Assembly: GCA_037043015.1 (NCBI GenBank)
Contig: CM073324.1
Coordinates: 13,475,013-13,539,012, forward strand
Length of the DNA stretch: 64,000 bases
Origin: Bryum argenteum
Lineage: Eukaryota > Streptophyta > Bryopsida > Bryales > Bryaceae
Reading direction: 5' to 3'
Position 1 is the first letter of the stretch; every line of letters starts with the position of its first letter. Below are positions 55,709 to 64,000 of the stretch, piece by piece. The notes under the pieces were generated by a model. It worked only from the letters and a program-made list of their open reading frames with translations, made no database searches and was not told the origin of the DNA. The position numbers were made by a program, and so were the translations under genes.

Positions 55709-57190
55709 ACTGTCAAACCTCATTTTTTCGTTTTTGCCCCGATTTGGTCCGGATAGTGCTTAGTAATAGCTAATTAGAGAAAATAAAGCCCGCATACCCG
55801 CCTAATCGGAAAATGACCGGGTAGGGTTAGCTTAGCCGGGAACTTGCCTACCCGGGGGTATCCCTAAGCTTAGTGGGCAGGATAGGATAGCGGAACTTCT
55901 AACCTTTCTTTTGCTTTTTAGTCTCTGTTTTTAAAACCAGGGCACGGACTCACCGTACTTAGTCCGACCGCTGAGCGCCCGGATAGGGCTTAGCCGACCA
56001 GTCTCGGGTCGACCTCAACCCGGGAAGGCATATACTGACTCGGGATGCGCCGATCGGGCATGTGCCGATCGGGCATGTGCCGACCGGGCATGATAGGCCC
56101 GAACGAGCGGCGGCCGGTGCGATCTCTGTCGCACACGACCGGACGGTCATCACCCGGCCAGCCATGGCCCGGCCCGGCCGATCGTAGCCCGACCGGTTAT
56201 GACCCGGCCGGTCATCGCTCGACCAGCATGGCCCGGCCCGGCTATGGCCCGGCCGATCGTAGCCCGACCGGTTATGACCCGGCCGGTTATCGATGGCCGG
56301 GGAGGCCGCCGGGTAAAAGTACGGGCCGACCGAAGAAACCACCGGCGGCGCGCGCTGACAATCCCCCGGCCGCAAGCCCGTGATTAATCTGGCGCCGCCA
56401 AAAGTACCTCCACCTCCCCCACTCTCTTTTGTCGTTAGTGGCGCGGAGAAGGCCGTTGTCCCCCTTTTGCTTTCTCCCCCTTCTTCCTCGCTCGCGTGCG
56501 ATGTGCCGACATTGACGCTCCCACATTTTCGCACGTTCGCCCCACGCGCGCCGCCCACGCGCCATAGCCCGGAGAGAGAGGAGTGCGGAGACATGGCCGG
56601 AGAGCGGGCTTCACGAGTCCGGAGTAAGATTATCCGGCCGGCATTCCAATGGCCGTGGATGCCCGGCGCGATTGGTGCGGGACTTGACGCGATGGGGTGC
56701 GTGGGATTATCTTGGTGCCCTGGAATGTGGAGGACGCAGGGATCATCGAGAGGCCGTGTCCGGACGAGATCCACCTGGGGTTGTCGGGACGACGACCACG
56801 ACGGGGCGGCCGGTCGACCATGGTCCTGTCGTCCCCTCGGCCCTAGGACTGTCGGTGACATAACGGGTTTTTTATAATTTACCTGGGGTAAATTACCGTC
56901 CGACCGGTGGTCGACCGCACCCCCGTCCGATCCTTGACCAGCCGATCGCACCCCCGTCTGACCGTTTGACCGGCCGACCGCACCCCCGTCCGACGCTTCG
57001 ACCGGCCGACCGGTGCCGGGACCGGCGTTCCCTAGGCCGACCGGGGTGACGACCGGCGAGGTCGGCCGCCGACCGGGGTGACGACCGGCGAGGTCGGCCG
57101 CCGACCGCTGTGGCGACCGGTGAGGTCGGCCGCCGACCGCTGTGGCGACCGGCGAGGTCGGCCGCCGACCGGCGAGGTCGGCAAATCGGT
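55709..57190. repeat. GC-rich region of GACCG/CGGTC short tandem repeats
   Basis: At 56045-56090 a 15-18-bp unit (GCCGATCGGGCATGT) occurs three times. At about 56166-56300 a unit of roughly 60 bp (CCGATCGTAGCCCGACCGGT plus TATGACCCGG) occurs twice with partial copies. At about 57044-57180 a 33-36-bp unit (GACCGGCGAGGTCGGCCGCC) occurs four to five times. CGCACCCCCGTC occurs three times at 56920-56992. Long open frames on both strands follow from the composition. No gene is called. Confidence 0.7.
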
Positions 57191-57985
57191 CGGCGGCCGA
57201 TGTGACTGCCTGCAGAAACTTGAAATGCCCCTAACTTATTCAAACCTTATCAGAATCGAACATTTAAGATGTTTTTTGACATCTACAGAACATGTACATG
57301 CCAAAAAACATCTAAAACGTCCAATTTGAATACGTTTTGACAAAGTTATAGGCTTTTGAAGGTTGAACGGCCTTTGAAGGCCTATAACTTTGTCAAAACT
57401 AATCCAAATTGTGCATTTAAGATGTTTTTTGGCATGTACATGTTCTGTAGATGTCAAAAAACATCTTAAATAAGCAATTCGGATAATTTTTGACAAAGTT
57501 ATGGGCATTTGAAGTTTGAAGAGCCAATGCAGGCAATCAGATCGACCTCCGACCGATGTGCCGACCGATTCAACGGCCGACGATCGATTCAACGGCCGGC
57601 GACCGATTCGATGGCCATACCCAGTCGGCCCACCCAACCTTCTTCTTTCAACACCCCTTCTCTTCCTAGCTTCCCTTCCTCCCTCCCCCTCCCAAATGCT
57701 TGACTTTCGTGACAAATGAAAGGATCGTTGAGACTTACTGTTTTAGGACGTACAATCTAACATATATAGGCCTAATTGGGAAATTTTTGATACTTGTATT
57801 AATAGTCAAAAGAATGTCCGAAAGATTCTCTAGCAAGAAGGATCATATTCCTAAAGGAGAAGCTCTAGAGTGACCTCCAAGACGGCCATATCTCAAATCT
57901 GCGAACAAATTTTTTTTTGAATTTGATTTTGGGAAATCCAACCGTAGGATCTTGTTCATAACGGTTGAATTAGTTTATGTCCAAC
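57190..57985. repeat. Left arm of large inverted repeat A
   Basis: About 800 bp that recur in inverted orientation at 59770-60540. Order from the left: GC-rich GACCG stretch, palindromic module P1, GC-rich stretch, C/T-rich stretch, then sequence running into a MITE with CCAACCGTAGGATCTTG at 57950. The arms are separated by 1.8 kb of AT-rich DNA. Confidence 0.85.
57204..57541. repeat. Four-fold palindromic module P1
   Basis: A central stem pairs GTTTTGACAAAGTTATAGGC (57334-57353) with its complement at 57380-57399. A left hairpin pairs AGATGTTTTTTG 57268-57279 with 57302-57313. A right hairpin pairs AAGATGTTTTTTG 57419-57431 with 57455-57467. The left and right halves (about 160 bp each) are themselves inverted copies of each other, so one quarter unit of roughly 80 bp appears four times in alternating orientation. 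Confidence 0.85.
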
Positions 57986-58447
57986 GGTTGAATTTTTACT
58001 TTCTAGAAGTTTGGTGAGTTAGGAACCACATCCAATTTACAAAACCTCATTTGGAATCATAGATTGTTCACACCAAGCCTTCAAACACAAACGTGGCAAA
58101 GTTTTCTTAGTGTTAGAAAACTTACTATTAGGGGAAACTATTAGTATTCTTCTTGAGTTATTAGTAGCCTTTTTCTATTTTATCATATAACATATAATAT
58201 TAGCCAATCATATCAAATTTCAAGTACTAATAATAGAAAGTGTCATTTCTATTGATTTTTAAAGTTTTACCTTTTTTAATTCATTACAAAATGAATATTT
58301 ACTATTTTAAGAAATTCAACCGTATCGATCTAATTTAAACATTAAAGTCTTCATATTGTTCTTAGAGAAAAACTTCATAAGGGTTAGGGAACTCACATTT
58401 CATAACACATCTAAGTTTTTATCCAAACCCCTCGGGCTTTTTAGGGG
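57849..58447. mobile_element. MITE-related segment E3
   Basis: The left end TTCCTAAAGGAGAAG is at 57849, the internal CCAACCGTAGGATCTTG at 57950, and the right end TTTTTAGGGG at 58447 is followed by TTAA (58448-58451). The left flank (ATAT) does not match TTAA. It shares its left half with E4 through inverted repeat A. The right terminus carries a subterminal stem (AACCCC with GGGCTT, one wobble pair). Confidence 0.4.
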
Positions 58448-58451
58448 TTAA

Positions 58452-59637
58452 ATGCTCCCAACTCTCATATGTTAACTGAAAACATTATCAAAAGCATTAA
58501 TAAGCTTTAAATGGTACTAATTGGATAGAAAATTAGAATTATATGAATCCTACAATACCACCAACTTGTATATTCAAATATCTATCTACTATCCCTCGTA
58601 TTTTAAATCTTATTCACAACCTCTTACTCTCAATTTTAATTTATTGTTTTTCAATTTTAATAAACATATCACCCCCAAGATTTCTTAATCTTGGTCTTAT
58701 TTTATTTAAATTGATATTTCTAAAGCTTGATTGATAACTAAATTTCACATATCAACTTAAAGTAAAAAAATTCAATAATTAAATGGAAGCATTTAAAATC
58801 TTAATTTAAACCGTAAATAATTTTAAATTGTACTAAATGGATACTTTAACATACATATGTGGATAATATACATTCTATTTTACTTTTGAGAAAGTTGGAA
58901 GTTAATGCAATCTTATAATTGTAATAAATTGTCAAATTGTCCAATAGGCACAAACATTCACTGGAACGTGGTTTACGTAGTCTATAATCTATAAAAAACC
59001 CAAAATACTATGTGGTCTACGTATGAGAGATGGAGGTGATTTAGTAATTACGACTTGTGTGAATAAGGTACAAAAGGGCATTAGGCACATTAGTCACAAC
59101 CTACAAAAAATTAGATAGAATTGTGTCAGGTCCTTCTTGACATAGATGAGGAAGAAGAGGAGAAAATCCAGCCAAGATAGCAAATTAGATTTGTTTAATT
59201 CCTACTCTATCCCTACCTTGTGTTTTAATTTCTATCTACCAACGCTAGTATTTTAAATCTTGTCCTAAGCAACCTCAACTTCTAATTTTGATTTATTGCC
59301 TTTCAATTTTAATTAACATGTAACCCTCCTATATAATGTAAATTTGTATGCTATTTTACTTAAAACTTTAATTTCAAAAGTTTGTCTTCTTGCCTTAATT
59401 GTCTTCTTAAATTCCCAATTTATTTAATTTTTTGAATTTGCAAGTATCTTCCTATTAAATATTAATGTTTTTTCTTTCCTTTGTAATTTACATCTACCGC
59501 CCCCTTCCCCCAAATTTCATTCCTTTGTTTCACTCTAACAACTTAATTTCGCACCACTCTCCAAAAACTAAAATTAAGAACTCAAAAATGAAACTATTAA
59601 GTTCAATAGTTTATATGTATACCCATAACTATACCCC
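58452..59637. other. AT-rich spacer between arms of inverted repeat A
   Basis: No gene, repeat or motif that I can support. Short open frames only. Confidence 0.4.
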
Positions 59638-59641
59638 TTAA

Positions 59642-59901
59642 CCCCTAAAGGAGAGTTTGACCCGAATCGGGTCGATTTGCTTGAAAAAGATATGATGTTT
59701 TTTACAAAAACTGAAACTTTGACTCAATATATCTCAAGATCCGTACAGTGAAATCTAATAAAAATTGATGGGTAGACTAATTCAACCGTTATGAACAAGA
59801 TCCTACGGTTGGATTTCCCAAAATCAAATTCAAAAAAAAATTTGTTTGCAGATTTGAGATATGGCCGTCTTGGAGGGCACTCTAGAGCTTCTCCTTTAGG
59901 G
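59642..59901. mobile_element. Short MITE E4, 260 bp
   Basis: TTAA (59638-59641) then CCCCTAAAGGAGAG at the left; the inverted right end is CCCTAAAGGAGAAG. Subterminal palindrome GACCCGAATCGGGTC at 59659. CAAGATCCTACGGTTGG (reverse of the family motif) at about 59798. The right flank is ATAT, not TTAA. Same length as E5 although the two differ in much of the body. Confidence 0.5.
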
Positions 59902-60540
59902 ATATGGTCCTTCTTGCAAGAGAATCTTTCGGACATTCTTTTGACTATTAATACAAGTATCAAAAATTTCCCAATTAGGCCTATATATGTTAGATTGTAC
60001 GTCCTAAAACAGTAAGTCTCAACGATCCTTTCATTTGTCACGAAAGTCAAGCATTTGGGAGGGGGAGGGAGGAAGGGAAGTTAGGAAGAGAAGGGGTATT
60101 GAAAGAAGAAGGTTGGGTGGGCCGACCAGGTGTGGCCGTCGAATCGGTCGCCGGCCGTTGAATCGGTCGGCACATCGGTCGGAGGCCGATCTGATTGCCT
60201 GCATTGGCTCTTCAAACTTCAAATGCCCATAACTTCGTCAAAAATTATCCGAATTGCTTATTTAAGATGTTTTTTCACATCTGCAAAACATGTAGATGCC
60301 AAAAAACATCTTAAATGCACAATTTGGATTAGTTTTGACAAAGTTATAGGCCTTCAAAGGCCGTTCAACCTTCAAAGGCCTATAACTTTGTCAAAACGTA
60401 TCCAAATTGGACGTTTAAGATGTTTTTTGGCATGTACATGTTCTTTAGATGTCAAAAAACATCTTAAATGTTCGATTCGGATAAGTTTTGAATAAGTTAG
60501 GAGCATTTCAAGTTTCTGCAGGCAGTCACATCGGCCGCCG
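59770..60540. repeat. Right arm of inverted repeat A, with module P2
   Basis: Inverted copy of 57190-57985. Module P2 lies at about 60195-60530, with the same central stem and flanking hairpins as P1 but in opposite orientation. P2 is also the left arm of inverted repeat B. The copies are diverged by scattered point changes and small gaps. Confidence 0.85.
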
Positions 60541-60850
60541 ACCGATTTGCCGACCGATCCAACGACCGCCGACCGATCCTACGGCCCACACCCGGTCGGC
60601 CTCTAGCACTCCCCTCTCTCCCTCTCCCCTCTCTCACTCACGAGCCCTTCCTCTCCTCTTCTTCAATGTATTCCTCCTCTTCAATGTATTGAAGAAATTT
60701 CTATTTCGAGGACCTGATATCATATTCTCAGCCTAATTCAAGGCATGGACCCACGTGCCATATTCTTTGGGGAATGTTAAGAAGATTTTATTGTAATCTA
60801 TGAGAATGTTTTATTTGAATAATCTTATGGGCTTGGATATGAAAAATAGA
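60220..60850. repeat. Left arm of inverted repeat B
   Basis: Module P2 followed by GC-rich and CT-rich stretches and a segment containing ACCCACGTGCCATATTCTTT. All recur inverted at about 62905-63535. The 2-kb spacer between the arms is unrelated to the spacer of repeat A. Confidence 0.8.
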
Positions 60851-62411
60851 ACTTTTTATGTATAGGTCCACTTTGTTCATATGAATTTTAGTTTTCACTA
60901 TTCATGAACCATTCGACATGCTCAACGAGTAAAATGTCCACATGTTTTCATAGAATTTGCAATTTCTTCATATTGACATATGATAATGAAAAAGAATGTG
61001 GTCTTTATTTTTTTACAAATTTAACCATCTTTTGTCTGCCTCGTAATGGGTCATTCTTTTTTTAAGGGTTGGAGTGAACATGTATTGGTGAAGAAAAATT
61101 GTAGTATTCCAAAATTATGTTACTTCACCTTTCAGTAACAACTTGAAGTAAATTCTATGAAACTTATGGAATAAATTTAAGCATGCACTAAATTGGAAGG
61201 CTAATAGCATGCATACAATTGTGTGAAATAAATAGATATATAAAATAAAACTTCCAATGTAAATTCGTATAACCCAAATTCAATAGACATGTGTATAAAC
61301 TAGTATATGCTAATATTTGTTTTTCGAGTGCCTAATAGGATTCAAAGATTACATTTCTATAAGACTTTCCTATATGTATAACAAGTTACATAGTGGCAAT
61401 GTGTAAACTTAGACTATGCATTTATCGTTTTTGGTCAATGTTCATAAGTTCCACACAAGAATGATTCTTTTCCACATTTATGGCCTATGTTATTTTTTGT
61501 TTATGTATAAAATGATCTATTTTTGAGTTTTTATTTTATCAATTCTTGTTATTACAAGAAACTCCATTTTGACATAATTTACATGTATATTGGAAATATT
61601 TGACAGTACAACTTACGGATTATATTTTAAACGTTCAATATATTGCACCTTGTAATATTCTTTCATATAAAATTCTAATCCTACATTACTTTATTAATGT
61701 ACATCATGTACCCTATAATTTTTTATAATATATTTTTGTTAGCATTCTTGGATTATGATTAAACTTGAGTTTTATCTAAGTGTAAGGTTTTCTATTTATA
61801 TTGCGTACATAATAATTTTTTATCTTCTCTAGTATGATTTCTCTTCACATTATAATTAGAATACTTTTTAAATGACTTATACAAAGCAAATAAGAATTTG
61901 TTTCTATTGTCTATTATTCCATGATAATAAATAATGATAATTTTAACCAAAGCCAAATAAAATTTCAAAAATCTACTAGTTTTATAATATATAGCATTGG
62001 AATATTAGTATACTTGTTCCTACAGTTGTAGACTCATATGTTATTTTAATACGCAATTGGATAATATTAACTTCAATTGATTGATATGGCGATCAAATTT
62101 GTATTGAATAAGAATATTCTTTGTAGAAGCCTCTTCTTAGCCTCAATTAGATACTTTCTATTCATCTTGTTCGACCCCTATAATATTAAGCATTTTTGTC
62201 AAAGGACTTTAAAAACTTACACTCAAATACTAAATGCCCCCCGGGTAGAATTTGAATATGAGGCATGTTCCTAAAATTCCTTCTTTGGACAAAAGGAAAG
62301 AAAAGGTAATTTTAAATACACAAAATGTAAAGATCTTTATATTTTCTTTTTACAGTTGTAAAACTATAATATGCGTTAAATAGTAAGTAACATCTTATTG
62401 ATCTTCATTAT
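60851..62411. other. AT-rich spacer between arms of inverted repeat B
   Basis: No gene or repeat recognised. Low-complexity AT-rich DNA with short chance frames. Confidence 0.4.
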
Positions 62412-62671
62412 CCCCTAAAGATCCTTGATACAAAATTGTCTAAATTATCAAGAAGAACCTTCTTCTACTTCAGGCCCAAAGAAACTCAATCTAAGGATTA
62501 ATAAGAAGATCCAACCGTAGGATCTTGAAGTTAACTTGACCCTTTACTCGAATGTCGAATTTGAACCATTGATATTTCTCCAATTTTGAGATTATAATGG
62601 TCAAAGTTGGCTGAATTTTTTCCCTGCGGAAATCCCAAAAAGCCATTTCGGCTTTCTTGGATCTTTAGGGG
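62412..62671. mobile_element. Short MITE E5, 260 bp
   Basis: The left end CCCCTAAAGATCC and the inverted right end CCCCTAAAGATCC are identical over 13 bases. Flanks are TTAT on both sides (62408-62411 and 62672-62675). Internal TCCAACCGTAGGATCTTG at 62512. Subterminal stem AAGCC...GGCTT inside the right end. It is the cleanest short member of the family, at a TTAT instead of a TTAA site. Confidence 0.65.
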
Positions 62672-62751
62672 TTATTAGAGTATGTGAATTATTGAGAAAT
62701 TAGCAAAAGTGGCTTGAGTCTAGTTTATGTCTTAGTTCAAATAGAGAGACT

Positions 62752-62904
62752 TTAATTCCTAAAGATCCTTGATGCAAAATTGCCTATATTCTCCACAATA
62801 ATATTCTTCTACTTGAGGCCTAAAAGCCTCAATTCAAGCATTTTATAGAAGACTCAACCGTAGGATCTTAAGGTCACATGTCAAATTTCAACCTTTCATA
62901 TATC
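62752..62904. mobile_element. Truncated MITE E6
   Basis: TTAA (62752-62755) then TTCCTAAAGATCCTTG and, about 100 bp on, CTCAACCGTAGGATCTTA. The left half matches E5; it then runs into inverted repeat B and the right end is missing. Confidence 0.5.
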
Positions 62905-63535
62905 TCCAAGGCCATATGATTATTCAAATAAAACATTCTCATAGATTACAATGAAATCTTCTTAACATTCCCCAAAGAATATGGCACGTGGGTCCATGCC
63001 TTGAATTAGGCAAAGAATTTAATGTCTGATCCCCAAAATAGAAAGTTCATAAATGCGTTGAAGGAGAGGAAGAAGAGGAGAGGAAGGGCTTGTGAGTGAG
63101 AGAGGGAGAGGGAGAGAGGGTGCTAGAGGCCGACCGGGTGTGGGCCGTAGGATCGGTCGGCGGTCGTTGGATCGGTCGGCAAATCGGTCGGCGACCGATG
63201 TGACTGCCTGCAGAAACTTGAAATGCCCCTAACTTAGTCAAAACTTATCCGAATCGAACATTTAAGATGTTTTTTGACATCTACAGAACATGTACATGCC
63301 AAAAAACATCTCAAACATCCAATTTGGATACGTTTTGACGAAGTTATAGACCTTTGAAGGTTTGACGGCCTTTGAAGGCCTATAACTTTGTCAAAACTAA
63401 TCCAAATTGTGCATTTAAGATGTTTTTTTGGCATGTACATGTTCTGTAGATGTCAAAAACATCTTACATAAGCAATTCGGATAATTTTTGACGAAGTTAT
63501 GGGCATTTGAAGTTTAAAGAGCCATCTGCAGACGA
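62905..63535. repeat. Right arm of inverted repeat B, with module P3
   Basis: Inverted copy of 60220-60850. Module P3 lies at about 63200-63535, same orientation as P1. Start-to-start spacing P1-P2 is about 2.99 kb and P2-P3 about 3.00 kb. Confidence 0.8.
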
Positions 63536-64000
63536 TCGAGATCGACCACCGACCGATCCGATCCGACGGCCTTGCCGACCGCCGACCGCCACGGCGACGG
63601 CCCGGCCCGACCGATCGACCGCCCGGCGACGGCTGCTGACCCCGACCGCCATGGCGACGGCCACCGCCCGACCGATCTCGCCGGCCGCGACCGATCCGAC
63701 GGCCGTCGAGCATGCGGACGGCGGCCCGATCCAACGGCCCGCAAGCGCCGGAGTTGATCCGACGGCCATGATCTATCGCGGTCGGCCGTCCGTCCGATCG
63801 ACGGAGCGACCGGGAGGTCGGTCGGCCGACCGGGATCAAATTTTGACGGCCGAGATGTAGCCAGGTGGACGATCCAACGCCCCCCCGAAGTTACCAGGGA
63901 CCGGGGTAACTCCCATTTACCCCCCCGGACCATGGTCCGGACTATGGTCCCGGTCGACATAGTCCGGACTACGTCCGCGGACTAGGTTTACCCCAAATGT
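63536..64000. repeat. GC-rich GACCG/GACGGCC repeat block
   Basis: Dense short repeats of GACCG, GACGGCC and CGACCGCC like those at 55.7-57.2 kb. Open frames on both strands are composition effects. A perfect palindrome GGACCATGGTCC lies at 63927-63938. A 12-bp stem pairs GTCCGGACTATG (63935-63946) with CATAGTCCGGAC (63958-63969). Confidence 0.7.

Noticed and set aside
55959-56951. 330-codon minus-strand ORF
   Set aside because: GC-rich short tandem repeats keep all frames open; peptide is low-complexity and both strands are open.
57236-57715. Minus-strand ORF across module P1
   Set aside because: Inverted copies give similar frames on both strands (also 60130-60495); the conserved feature is the palindrome, not a protein.

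Overview
The window looks like nuclear DNA of a land plant. Evidence: spliced genes with GT-AG introns, a plant-type U-box protein of the PUB62/63 kind, a plant-type mitochondrial dicarboxylate carrier, telo-box (AAACCCTA) and TTTAGGG telomere-like motifs, and plant transposon types (Harbinger, Stowaway-like, chromovirus). The two Ty3/gypsy elements carry reverse-transcriptase motifs that I associate with fungal and Tcn1-like chromoviruses, which have been reported from mosses and lycophytes. That makes a non-seed plant plausible, but this is a low-confidence inference.

Layout. 1-10 kb: AT-rich intergenic DNA, one decayed gene of unknown family (4729-6490) and a G-rich tract next to telomere-like repeats. 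10.2-17.7 kb: a recently inserted Ty3/gypsy chromovirus with 191-bp LTRs, a GATTA target duplication, gag, pol and a chromodomain, plus two tandemly duplicated small ORFs in its leader. 21.3-29.6 kb: a PIF/Harbinger element (SANT-like accessory gene and HARBI1-like transposase) whose transposase is split by a second chromovirus with identical 259-bp LTRs and a decayed interior. 31.2-32.2 kb: a mitochondrial dicarboxylate carrier with a one-base frameshift. 33.4-33.8 kb: a Harbinger-type MITE. 36.35-40.09 kb (minus): a 13-exon gene for a 578-aa oxygenase-like plus U-box protein; every exon junction keeps phase. 40.7-43.1 kb: TTAA-flanked MITEs. 44.1-44.8 kb: a Stowaway/mariner-type MITE. 45.9-47.6 kb: a three-exon saccharopine-dehydrogenase-like oxidoreductase gene. 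51.6-54.1 kb: a long piggyBac transposase ORF. 54.5-55.7 kb: a 12-unit minisatellite. 55.7-64 kb: GC-rich GACCG repeats, then three copies of a four-fold palindromic module about 3 kb apart in alternating orientation, mixed with more TTAA-type MITE ends.

Three host genes (carrier, U-box protein, oxidoreductase) sit among mobile DNA. The observations most worth checking are these. (i) Both chromoviruses have a 10-11 nt sequence at the predicted RNA start, 31-32 nt after the TATA box, that is exactly complementary to the sequence just after the 5' LTR. This is the signature of Tf1/sushi-type self-priming. (ii) A duplicated, unrecognised accessory ORF pair lies upstream of gag. (iii) A piggyBac transposase shares the window with a family of TTAA/CCCCTAAA-ended MITEs. 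(iv) The hierarchical palindromes at 57-63.5 kb.
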